From positions 1 through 64,000 of the forward strand of contig NZ_JROO01000018.1 of NCBI RefSeq assembly GCF_000826685.1: DNA of 64,000 nucleotides. Reading direction: 5' to 3'. How positions within the stretch are numbered: position 1 is the first letter of the stretch; every line of letters begins with the position of its first letter. Shown here piece by piece: positions 51,290 to 59,292 of this stretch. The notes beneath the pieces were generated by a model. The model was not told where the DNA came from, did no database searches, and saw only the letters and a list, made by a program, of their open reading frames with translations. This DNA comes from Streptomonospora alba (GTDB lineage Bacteria; Actinomycetota; Actinomycetes; Streptosporangiales; Streptosporangiaceae). The translations under genes were made by a program, and so were the position numbers.

Positions 51290-52216
51290 CTATTTCACCG
51301 CACCGGCCATCACTCCCTGCACGAAGTAGCGCTGGAAGGCGAAGAACACCAGCAGCGGCACCACCATCGACAGGAACGCGCCCGCGGAGATCACGTCGAT
51401 GTTGGCCCCGAACTGGCGCATCTCCGACTGCAGCGCCACGGTCATGGGCTGGCTGGCTTCTGCGGCGAAGACCAGGGCGACCAGCAGGTCGTTCCACACC
51501 CACAGGAACTGGAAGATGCCCAGCGAGGCGATCGCCGGCCCGCCCAGCGGCAGGATCACCCTGCGGAAGATGGTCAGCTCCCTGCCGCCGTCCATGCGCG
51601 CCGCCTCCAGCAGGTCCCGGGGAATGGCGGCGAAGAAGTTGCGCAGCAGGAAGATGCCGAAGGGCAGCCCGAACCCGACGTGGAAGAGCACCACCGCCGG
51701 GATCGACCCGTACAGCGGCGTGCCCCCGTACAGGCTGGAGATGGGCACCAGCGCCACCTGGATCGGCACCACCAGCAGCCCCACCACGCCCAGGAACAGC
51801 CAGTCGCGGCCGGGGAACTCCAGCCAGGCGAAGGCGTAGGCGGCCAGCGAGGCCACGACCACGATGATCGCCGTGGAGGGCACCGTGATCAGCACCGTGT
51901 TGCCGAAGGAGGAGACGAAGTCGGGGTTGTCCAGCAGGACGGCGTAGTTGCGCAGGGTCAGCTGGGCGGGCTCGGTGAACACGGTCCACCACCCCGACGA
52001 GGCGTTGTCCTGCGGCGACCGCAGGCTGGAGAACAGCAGCCCCAGCGTCGGCACCATCCAGAACAGCGCGATGAGGATCAGCAGCACCTGCACCGCTCCC
52101 GACCCGACACGCGCCACCAGACGCGCGGCGAGCGAGCGGTGCGGAGCCCCCTCGTTGCCCGCCGCTGCCGACCGGGTGTGCTCGGCCGATTCGGCCGGTT
52201 CGACCTGTGCGCTCAT
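51290..52216 (-). CDS. Carbohydrate ABC transporter permease, MalG type
   Basis: 308-residue inner-membrane permease with about six helices and the EAA loop LEAARMDGGRELTIFRRVILP that docks on the ATPase. The C-terminal ARG/VK tail (MAGAVK) is usual for MalG-type proteins. ATG 52216 overlaps the stop of the upstream permease (ATGA). Last gene of the ATPase-binding protein-permease-permease operon. Substrate unknown, probably an oligosaccharide. Confidence 0.9.
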   Translation of the reverse strand: MSAQVEPAESAEHTRSAAAGNEGAPHRSLAARLVARVGSGAVQVLLILIALFWMVPTLGLLFSSLRSPQDNASSGWWTVFTEPAQLTLRNYAVLLDNPDFVSSFGNTVLITVPSTAIIVVVASLAAYAFAWLEFPGRDWLFLGVVGLLVVPIQVALVPISSLYGGTPLYGSIPAVVLFHVGFGLPFGIFLLRNFFAAIPRDLLEAARMDGGRELTIFRRVILPLGGPAIASLGIFQFLWVWNDLLVALVFAAEASQPMTVALQSEMRQFGANIDVISAGAFLSMVVPLLVFFAFQRYFVQGVMAGAVK

Positions 52217-53565
52217 CGCTCCTCCCGGCGGAACCGTCGGATCTGGAAGATCATCGCGGGCACGACCAGGAGCAGCAGGAACACCGCGAGTGCGCTGCCC
52301 AGCCCCTGGTCGTTGACGCCGAAGGAGACCTGCCACATCTCCAGGGCAAGGACGTTGGCGTCGGCGCGCACCGATCCCGGTGCGATCACGAAGACCAGGT
52401 CGAAGATCTTCAGCACGTAGATCATCAGGGTCACGAAGACGACCATGAGCACCGGGGACAGCAGGGGGACGGTGACCCGTCGGAACACCTGCCACTCGGT
52501 CCCGCCGTCGACCCGGGCGGCTTCCAGCGCCTCGCGCGGGATGGCCGAGAGCCCGGCGGCGATCAGCACCATGGCGAACCCGGCCCACACCCACAGGTAG
52601 GCGGCGATGATGGAGGGCGTGATCAGGGTGGGCCCCAGCCACGTCAGCCCGTTGTAGGGCTCGGAGAAGTTCGACGCGGGCAGCCGCAGAGTGTACTCGC
52701 CGCCCTCCAGGCCGGTCAGCGCGAAGGTGCCGTCGGCCCCGGTGGTGGCGGTGGCCACCACCTGCCCGTCGCGTACCGCCTCGACGCGCAGAGCGGGAAG
52801 CCCGGTCTCGCTGGGGTCGATGGCCTCTTCCTGGCCGCCGCCTCCGCGGGTGAAGTCCACCCACACCGTCCCGGCGACCTCGCCCGGGGCCGAGCGGGGC
52901 TCGACCGCCTGCTCGGTGTCTGCGGGCAGGTCCTCGTCGGAGACCCCGACCAGCGGGATCGTCACCGCGTCCCCGGGGGCGGCGGGCTCGGCGAGCCGGT
53001 AGCCGCCGCCCGCGGTCTCCTCCAGGGCGGCGCCCTCGCGGGGGTTGGCGCCGGGGTAGGCGCCGGTGGGCGCGATCGTGTCCTGGACCGTGGTGATGGC
53101 CGCGTTGGCCAGGCCGCGGTCGGGGTCCTGCTCGTAGACGAGCCGGAAGATCACGCCGGAGGCGAGGAAGGAGATCGCCATCGGCATGAATACGACGATC
53201 TTGAAGGCCGTGGCCCACCGGATGCGCTCGGTCAGCACCGCGAATATCAGGCCGGCCACGGTCACCACGGCGGGCGCCACCGCGATCCAGATGACGTTGT
53301 TGCGCAGCGCGGTGAAGGTGTCGGCCCGGGTGAACATCCGGACGTAGTTGTCCAGCCCGACGAACTCGGTGCCCGCCGCGTCCCACAGGCTGCGGTAGAC
53401 CGAGAACAGGATCGGGTAGACGACGTAGATTCCAAGGAACAGCAGGGCGGGCAGCAGGAAGAACAGCGCCAGCCACGGAGGCGGGCCCAGACGGCCCCGC
53501 CCGGTGGCGGGGCCGTCCGGCTGCTCGGCCTCGGGGGCGGGCGTGCCGGTGTCGGCGGCGGTCAT
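52213..53565 (-). CDS. Carbohydrate ABC transporter permease, MalF type, with large extracellular insert
   Basis: 450 residues, about 150 longer than typical sugar permeases. Helices 1-3 lie at about 31-150. An extracytoplasmic region of about 160 residues (150-310) follows, rich in Pro, Gly and acidic residues. It ends in a beta-rich stretch (VRDGQVVATATTGADGTFAL, then GGEYTLRLP) like a carboxypeptidase-regulatory/transthyretin-like domain. The remaining helices carry the EAA loop LEAARVDGGTEWQVFRRVTVP. The insert sits where E. coli MalF has its Ig-like P2 loop that contacts maltose-binding protein, so a role in binding-protein docking is inferred. Confidence 0.88.
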   Translation of the reverse strand: MTAADTGTPAPEAEQPDGPATGRGRLGPPPWLALFFLLPALLFLGIYVVYPILFSVYRSLWDAAGTEFVGLDNYVRMFTRADTFTALRNNVIWIAVAPAVVTVAGLIFAVLTERIRWATAFKIVVFMPMAISFLASGVIFRLVYEQDPDRGLANAAITTVQDTIAPTGAYPGANPREGAALEETAGGGYRLAEPAAPGDAVTIPLVGVSDEDLPADTEQAVEPRSAPGEVAGTVWVDFTRGGGGQEEAIDPSETGLPALRVEAVRDGQVVATATTGADGTFALTGLEGGEYTLRLPASNFSEPYNGLTWLGPTLITPSIIAAYLWVWAGFAMVLIAAGLSAIPREALEAARVDGGTEWQVFRRVTVPLLSPVLMVVFVTLMIYVLKIFDLVFVIAPGSVRADANVLALEMWQVSFGVNDQGLGSALAVFLLLLVVPAMIFQIRRFRREER

Positions 53566-53640
53566 CGCATCCGCCCGCCTTCCCCGCCCGCGCGGCGCCG
53601 CGGCGCCGCCGTAGTTGCCGTCGCGGTCGTCATCTCAGCG

Positions 53641-54948
53641 CTACTCCGCCTTCGCTGCGGCCTGCTCCAGCTTCTCGGCCGCGGCATCGGGGTCGGAGGG
53701 GTCGCGCAGGAAGTCCTGGAGCACGGTCCACATGCCCTTGCCCTCGGTCGCGCCGAACTGGCTGGGTACCTGGTCGGAGAGGTCGTAGCGGACATCGTCG
53801 CCGGCTTCCAGGATGGTCTGGGCCAGCTCCTGGGTGAATTCGTCGGGATAGGCGTCGGCCTCGACCTGGGAGTTGGCCGAGAGATAGCCGCCCAACCCCG
53901 CCCAGGTGGTCTGGGCCTCAGGCGATGTGAGGTAGGCCATCAGCTGCTGGACGCCCTCGGCCTCGCTCATGGCCACGGCGATGTCGCCGCCGACCACCAC
54001 CGGGGCCTTTTCGCCCACGGCCGGGAAGGGGAACGCCTGGGCCGTCTCGCCGACCGTGGCGCCGGCCTCCTGGGCGCTGGCGGCGACGAAGTCGGCCTCA
54101 TAGACCATGGCGGCCTGTTCCTGGCCGTAGACCTGCGAAACGCAGGTGGGGAAGTCGGTCTGCACCGCGCCCTGGGTGCCGCCGGCCATCCAGTCGCCCT
54201 CGCCCCACACTTCGGCGAGGGTCTCCAAGGTCTGCACGACGCTGTCGTCGGTCCAGGGGATCTCGTGGTTGACCAGCTGGTCGTACTTCTGCGGCCCGGC
54301 GTGGGAGAGGTAGACGTTCTCGAACCAGTCGGTCAGAGTCCACCCGGACGCGCCGCACATGGCGAAGGGGGTGACGCCCGCGTCGGAGAGCGTGCTCGCG
54401 GTGGTGCCGGTCAGGTCGTCCCAGGTGTCGGGCGGGTTCACGCCCGCCTGGTCGAAGGCGTCGGGGCGGTACCAGATGATGGACTTGTGCGCGGCCTTGA
54501 GCAGCACGCCGTAGGAGTCGCCCCCGACCGAGCCCAGGTCCTGCCAGTAGTCGGTGTAGTTCTCCTTCAGCCCCGCGGCCGCGTCGCCGGAGAGCGGCAC
54601 CAGCGCGTCCTGCGAGGCGTACTCCTCGAGCAGACCGGGCTGGGGCAGCACGGCCACGTCCGGGGGTTCGCCCGCCTCGATCTTGGGGCCGAGGTAGGCG
54701 CCGGTGTCCTCGCCGGTGGACTCGTAGGTGACGGTGGCGCCGGTCTCCTCCTCGAAGCCGGCCAGTACCTCGGTGAAGTTGTCCTCCTCGACACCGGTCC
54801 ACTTGGCCGCCACCAGCAGCTCCACGCCGGCCAGGTCGCCTGATCCGCCGGACGGTGCCGATCCCGGGCTGCAGGCGGTGGCCGCGACCAGCGCCCCGGC
54901 CGCGGCTACCGCGAGTGCGCCGCGGCCTGTCCACACGTGCTCACGCAT
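53641..54948 (-). CDS. Sugar ABC transporter substrate-binding lipoprotein
   Basis: 435 residues. Lipoprotein signal with lipobox VAATAC (lipidated Cys26). The mature part is a family 1 extracellular binding protein (VEEDNFTEVLAGFEEETGAT start, aromatic sugar-stacking residues such as W in KSIIWYRPDAFDQAG and WDDLTG). The overall pattern recalls AglE-type alpha-glucoside binding proteins, which is tentative. GAAGGAGGG before ATG 54948; the start overlaps the ATPase stop by 8 bases. Confidence 0.9.
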   Translation of the reverse strand: MREHVWTGRGALAVAAAGALVAATACSPGSAPSGGSGDLAGVELLVAAKWTGVEEDNFTEVLAGFEEETGATVTYESTGEDTGAYLGPKIEAGEPPDVAVLPQPGLLEEYASQDALVPLSGDAAAGLKENYTDYWQDLGSVGGDSYGVLLKAAHKSIIWYRPDAFDQAGVNPPDTWDDLTGTTASTLSDAGVTPFAMCGASGWTLTDWFENVYLSHAGPQKYDQLVNHEIPWTDDSVVQTLETLAEVWGEGDWMAGGTQGAVQTDFPTCVSQVYGQEQAAMVYEADFVAASAQEAGATVGETAQAFPFPAVGEKAPVVVGGDIAVAMSEAEGVQQLMAYLTSPEAQTTWAGLGGYLSANSQVEADAYPDEFTQELAQTILEAGDDVRYDLSDQVPSQFGATEGKGMWTVLQDFLRDPSDPDAAAEKLEQAAAKAE

Positions 54949-56173
54949 GTGTTCCCTCCTTCTGCTGAGTGGCGGAAGCCGGCTCGCCCCAGATGCCGTC
55001 TCCCGTGGCGGGGTCGAAGAAATACAGGTGCCCGGTGTCCACCCGGACCCGCAGCGGTTGCCCGGTGCCGGTCCGGGAGCGGGGGCTGAACCGGGCGATG
55101 ACGTCGCTGTAGGGCGCCGCGGCGTCGATCCCCTCGGCGCCGGCGTCGCGTGCCAGCTCCTTGGTGTCCTCGGTGACCACCGGCGGCGCCGGCAGTTGGA
55201 AGTGCACGAGCAGCTCGGGGCCCAGCGCCTCGACGAGGTCGGTGGTGGAGGTCAGCAGCGTGTCCTGGTCTCCGGTGCCGAGCTCGGCGTCTTCCATGTC
55301 CTCGGGCCGGATTCCCAGGGCGACCTCGCGGCCCAGGTACTCGCGCAGCCGGGGGCGCTCGGCCATCAGCGCCGCGGGCACCGCCAGCGACTGCCCGCCC
55401 AGTTCGACGCGGGCGGCGGAGCCGTCGGCCTCCAGGCGGCCCTGGAGCAGGTTCATCGCCGGTGACCCGATGAACCCGGCGACGAACAGGTTGGCCGGGT
55501 GGTCGTAAAGCTCCTGGGGCGGGGCGACCTGCTGCAGCACGCCCTTCTTCAGCACGGCCACGCGGTCGCCCAGCGTCATGGCCTCGACTTGGTCGTGGGT
55601 GACGTAGACGGTCGTCACGGCCAGGTCGCGCTGGAGCCGGGAGATCTCGGCGCGCATCTGCACGCGAAGTTTGGCGTCGAGGTTGCTCAGCGGCTCGTCC
55701 ATCAGGAAGGCCTGGGGCTGGCGCACGATCGCGCGGCCCATCGCCACGCGCTGGCGCTGGCCGCCGGAGAGGTTGCGGGGGCGGCGGTCCAGGTGCTCGG
55801 TCAGACCCAGGGTCTCGGCCGCGTCCTCCACCCGCTGCTTGATCTCGCGCTTGGGAAGCTTGCGCAGCTGCAGCCCGAAGGCGATGTTGTCGCGCACCGA
55901 AAGGTGGGGGTAGAGCGCGTAGCTCTGGAAGACCATGGCGACGTCGCGGTCGCGTGCGGGGGTGCGGTTGACGACGCGGTCGCCGATGGTCAGCGTGCCC
56001 GAGCTGATCTCCTCCAGCCCGGCGACCATGCGCAGCGCCGTCGTCTTGCCGCACCCCGAGGGGCCGACGAGAACCAGGAACTCGCCCTCGGCGATGTCGA
56101 GGTCGAGCCCCGTCACCGCGCTCGTCCCGTCAGGGTAGGTCTTGCCGATCCCGGACAGGTGGACCCGCGCCAT
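54941..56173 (-). CDS. Carbohydrate ABC transporter ATPase, operon-encoded MsiK paralogue
   Basis: 410-residue UgpC/MsiK-type ATPase: GPSGCGKTT Walker [55 protein letters not shown], and a MalK-like C-terminal regulatory domain. Compared with the stand-alone copy at 49880 the nucleotide-binding half is nearly the same, while the C-terminal domain differs. ATG 56173 is chosen for GGAGGCGG upstream; ATG 56206 would add 11 residues. First gene of the operon running ATPase, binding protein, MalF, MalG. Confidence 0.9.
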   Translation of the reverse strand: MARVHLSGIGKTYPDGTSAVTGLDLDIAEGEFLVLVGPSGCGKTTALRMVAGLEEISSGTLTIGDRVVNRTPARDRDVAMVFQSYALYPHLSVRDNIAFGLQLRKLPKREIKQRVEDAAETLGLTEHLDRRPRNLSGGQRQRVAMGRAIVRQPQAFLMDEPLSNLDAKLRVQMRAEISRLQRDLAVTTVYVTHDQVEAMTLGDRVAVLKKGVLQQVAPPQELYDHPANLFVAGFIGSPAMNLLQGRLEADGSAARVELGGQSLAVPAALMAERPRLREYLGREVALGIRPEDMEDAELGTGDQDTLLTSTTDLVEALGPELLVHFQLPAPPVVTEDTKELARDAGAEGIDAAAPYSDVIARFSPRSRTGTGQPLRVRVDTGHLYFFDPATGDGIWGEPASATQQKEGTHA

Positions 56174-56296
56174 ATCCGCCTCCGATGCAGTGCGCCGTTC
56201 GGACACACCGCGACCGACTCCGGCCGCGGTGGGTCGGCTGCGTCACGCGGGTTCGTGTCCCGCGCCACTACAGCACTCGCACTCTTGTACCAGCCG

Positions 56297-56308
56297 ATGT
56301 CGCGACAT
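56297..56308. promoter_or_regulatory. Palindrome upstream of the sugar ABC operon
   Basis: ATGTCGCGACAT is a perfect 12-bp palindrome about 125 bases upstream of the ATPase start. Possible operator; it does not match the LacI-type site of the 27-39 kb cluster. Confidence 0.35.
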
Positions 56309-56414
56309 GCACAGGCCCTGCAGCAGCCCTGTTACCTATTCTTGACTGCTGCTCTTCCGCGTCCGCGGGGGATCCCGGCCGCGGCCACCGGTGCGCTCGC
56401 CCGTCAGTCGACCG

Positions 56415-57590
56415 TCAGTCGCCGAGCACGCCCGCGTCGGCGGAGCGGGCCAGGTCGCGGCCGATGACCATTCTCTGCACCTGGTTGGTACCCTCGACGA
56501 TCTGCAGTACCTTGGCCTCGCGCATGAGCCGCTCGGCGGGCAGGTCGCGGGTGTAGCCCGAACCGCCCAGCACCTGGACGGCGTCGGTGGTCACACGCAT
56601 GGCGGTGTCGGTCGCCAGCAGCTTGGCCATGGCCGCCTGAGTGCCGAACGCGAGCCCGGCATCGCGGCGGCGGGCGGCCGCCAGGTACAGCTGGCGCGCA
56701 GCTTCCACACCGGTGGCCATGTCGGCGAGCATGAAGGAGATCCCCTGGAAGTCGCCGATGGCGCTGCCGAACTGGCGGCGGGTGCGCGAGTACGCCACCG
56801 CTTCGTCCAGCGCGGCCTGGGCCACGCCCACGGCGCAGGCGGCGATGCCCAGCCGGCCGGAGTCCAGTGCCGCCAGCGCGATGGCGAAGCCCTGCCCCTC
56901 CTCGCCGATGCGCTGGTCGGCGGGTACCCGGGCCTGCTCGAAGCGCACCGCCGCGGTGGGCGAGGCGGCCATGCCCATCTTGCGTTCGGGAGCGTCGGCC
57001 TGAACGCCGGGCGTGTCGGCGGGCACGTGCAAGCAGCTGATCCCGCGGCCGCCGGAACCGGGCTCGCCGGTACGGGCGAAGAGGGTGTAGTAGTCGGCGA
57101 CGCCGCCGTGGGTGATCCAGGCTTTGGCGCCCTCGACGGCGTAGCCCGCGTCCGCGGGGCGGGCGCGGGTGTTCATGGCCGCGGCGTCGGATCCGGACTG
57201 GGCCTCGGACAGGCAGTAGGCGCCCAGCTGCTCGCCGCCCAGCATGTCCGGCAGCAGCGCCGCGCGCTGCTGCTCGGTGCCGTAGGCGGCGACGGGGAAG
57301 CAGGACAGGGTGTGCACGCTCAGGCCCAGTCCCACGGCCAGCCACCGGGCGGCCAGGTCCTCCACCACCTGCAGGTAGACCTCGTAGGGCTGCTCGCCGC
57401 CGCCGTAGTCGGCAGGGTAGGGCAGACCCAGCAGCCCGGAGCGGCCCAGCAGCCGGAAGACGTCGCGCGGAAAGGCGCCCTGCTCCTCGTCGCGCGCTGC
57501 GCGGGGGGCCAGCTCCTTGTCGGCGATACCGCGAACCAGATCCAGCAGGTCCTCGGCCTCGGGCGTGGGCAGGATGCGCTCGTGGGCCAT
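56415..57590 (-). CDS. Acyl-CoA dehydrogenase
   Basis: 391-residue FAD-dependent acyl-CoA dehydrogenase, the first step of beta-oxidation or branched-chain degradation. Motifs: AYCLSEAQSGSDAA (flavin/substrate), WITHGG, RKMGMAASPTAAV, SRTRRQFGSAIGDFQ, VQVLGGSGYTRDLPAERLMR, and the catalytic Glu in QIVEGTNQVQRMVIGR. ATG 57590. The promoter region carries two GGACGTCC palindromes, so it is likely regulated alone. Chain-length preference cannot be read from sequence. Confidence 0.92.
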   Translation of the reverse strand: MAHERILPTPEAEDLLDLVRGIADKELAPRAARDEEQGAFPRDVFRLLGRSGLLGLPYPADYGGGEQPYEVYLQVVEDLAARWLAVGLGLSVHTLSCFPVAAYGTEQQRAALLPDMLGGEQLGAYCLSEAQSGSDAAAMNTRARPADAGYAVEGAKAWITHGGVADYYTLFARTGEPGSGGRGISCLHVPADTPGVQADAPERKMGMAASPTAAVRFEQARVPADQRIGEEGQGFAIALAALDSGRLGIAACAVGVAQAALDEAVAYSRTRRQFGSAIGDFQGISFMLADMATGVEAARQLYLAAARRRDAGLAFGTQAAMAKLLATDTAMRVTTDAVQVLGGSGYTRDLPAERLMREAKVLQIVEGTNQVQRMVIGRDLARSADAGVLGD

Positions 57591-57639
57591 TGCTCGACTC
57601 CCGGAAGTTGAGGGGCGGGATCACCGCCCGGCAAACTAC

Positions 57640-57671
57640 TTGGACGTCCGACTTACTACTAGGACGTCCAA
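57640..57671. promoter_or_regulatory. Paired GGACGTCC operator upstream of the acyl-CoA dehydrogenase gene
   Basis: TTGGACGTCC (57640-57649) and GGACGTCCAA (57662-57671) are inverted, each containing the palindrome GGACGTCC, with centres 20 bp apart. The region is AT-rich on its outer side (AATATATA). It looks like a two-dimer operator for a fatty-acid or branched-chain regulator. Confidence 0.65.
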
Positions 57672-57813
57672 ATATATACGCCTGCTTCCCGATCGGCACG
57701 ACCGCACCCCGGGGGCGGGGTCCCGCGCGGCCGCGGCGGGCGGGCCCGGCGCACCGCCCGCCGCGGCCGGACCCGAGGCGGGAGCTGGAGGCGGCCACGG
57801 CCGCCGAGAAGGG

Positions 57814-58941
57814 TCAGTCCGGGATCGGCACCGGATCGAGCCGGGCCAGCATCGCCTGCCAGGTCCACTCGGCCAGCACCCATTCGCGGCCGCGCTCGCC
57901 CATCGCGCGGGCGGTGTCGGGGTCGGCCAGCAGCAGCGACAGCCGCCGCGCCACGCCGCGGGCGTCCTCGCCGTCGACCACGTATCCGGTGTCGGCATGG
58001 CGGACGCGGTCCAGCGCCGTGCCGGAGCTCCCGGCGACGACCGGCAGCCCGCACGAGGCGGCCTCCAGCAGCCGCGTGGCCGACTCCCCGTTGCGGTGGT
58101 CCGAATCGGCGCGGCAGGGCAGGGCGAAGACGTCCGCGGCGGCGCAGAGCTCCGGCAGCTCGGCGTCGGTGAAGGGGCCGGTGAAGACCACGCTGTCGGC
58201 GACGCCGGCCCACTCCGCCAGCCCTCGCAGCCGCCGCAGGTCCGGCCCCTCCCCCGCTATCAGCAGCCGCACCCCCGGAAAGCGCACCCGCAGCCAGGTC
58301 ATGGCACGCACCAGGCTGTCGGCGCCGCAGTGGCGCACCAGGCGGGCGGCGCACAGGATCACCGGACCGTCCCCGCTCAGTCCGTGACGGCTCAGAGCCG
58401 GCGCGCTGTCCAGGCCGGGGCGGAAGGCGTCGGTATCCACTCCTTCGGCCAGCCGCACCAGCCGCACCCGCGTTTCGGGCGGCAGGGTCCGCACCGCTTG
58501 CAGCCGCGCGTCCTCGCTCGGGCAGGCCAGTACGTCGGCACCGGCGGCGATACCGCGCAGCATCGGACGCGCGGCCGCTCCGTAGGCGCCGATGCCGCGT
58601 GTGGCGACCACAACCTCGCCGTCGGCCCCGGCGCGCACCCGCGCCGCCATCAGGCCCAGGCCGGCCTCGGCCAGCAGGACCCGGTCGCAGGCGTATCCGC
58701 GCATCAGCTCGGTCACGCGGCGCGCCGTGCGCCGGGTGGGCAGCAGGCGCGGACCCCGGTCCCGCTCGATCGGATACTCCTGGTGGTCGTCGTATCCTCC
58801 GGTCCCCGCGGAGACGGTGTAGACGACGACGCCGGTCCCCTGGCTCCCGGCGAGCCGCCGGGCCAGTCGGCTGCCGAACGTCTCGGTGCCGCCCCCGCGC
58901 CCCGGGAAGTCGTTGGTGACCAGCAGAGTACGCGCTGCCAT
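57814..58941 (-). CDS. Glycosyltransferase, GT4 family (GT-B fold)
   Basis: 375 residues. N-terminal domain TLLVTNDFPGRGGGTETFGS (GT4 glycine loop). C-terminal nucleotide-sugar domain has VILCAARLVRHCGADSLVRA, RLLIAGEGPDL, and the E-x7-E-type region ESATRLLEAASCGLPVVAG. It resembles PimB/GDP-mannose-type mannosyltransferases of cell-envelope glycolipid synthesis. The usual second-domain lysine after R is not seen where expected (ARLVRHCGAD instead of R..K.KG), so donor specificity is uncertain. ATG 58941 with a G-rich weak RBS. Confidence 0.82.
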   Translation of the reverse strand: MAARTLLVTNDFPGRGGGTETFGSRLARRLAGSQGTGVVVYTVSAGTGGYDDHQEYPIERDRGPRLLPTRRTARRVTELMRGYACDRVLLAEAGLGLMAARVRAGADGEVVVATRGIGAYGAAARPMLRGIAAGADVLACPSEDARLQAVRTLPPETRVRLVRLAEGVDTDAFRPGLDSAPALSRHGLSGDGPVILCAARLVRHCGADSLVRAMTWLRVRFPGVRLLIAGEGPDLRRLRGLAEWAGVADSVVFTGPFTDAELPELCAAADVFALPCRADSDHRNGESATRLLEAASCGLPVVAGSSGTALDRVRHADTGYVVDGEDARGVARRLSLLLADPDTARAMGERGREWVLAEWTWQAMLARLDPVPIPD

Positions 58942-59292
58942 GGTGGACCCCCCGCATTCCTCATCACGGCACTCACCCGGTGGCCGTGAACGTCTTCGGC
59001 TATAGCAGTATCCGCACAGAAGGCGGGCAATCCCGCCAACGCACCCCGCGCGGCGCACCGGTGTGCGCGGCCCCACAAAGGCCGGCGCCGGGACGTGGCG
59101 GCTCCCGCAGGAGAGTGCGCCGTGCGGCCGGCGGCACGCCGGCTCGCTCGCCGCGCGCCCGCCCCTTGCCGCAACCTTGAGGGCGGCCCGCCCCCGGTTG
59201 TTCCCGAGGGTTCCCGGCCATACCGGCCGTGGAGATCGGTGACGGCGCCCCCGGAGGCCGGCCCCCGGTGAGCGCCGGACAGCCCTCCCGGA
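58942..59292. other. 351-bp gene-free stretch between helY and the glycosyltransferase gene
   Basis: No supported gene. GGCGGG/CCCGCC hairpin (59022-59037) followed on the reverse strand by TTCT may terminate helY. TATAGC on the reverse strand at 59003-58998 could be a -10 for the glycosyltransferase gene. Confidence 0.45.
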
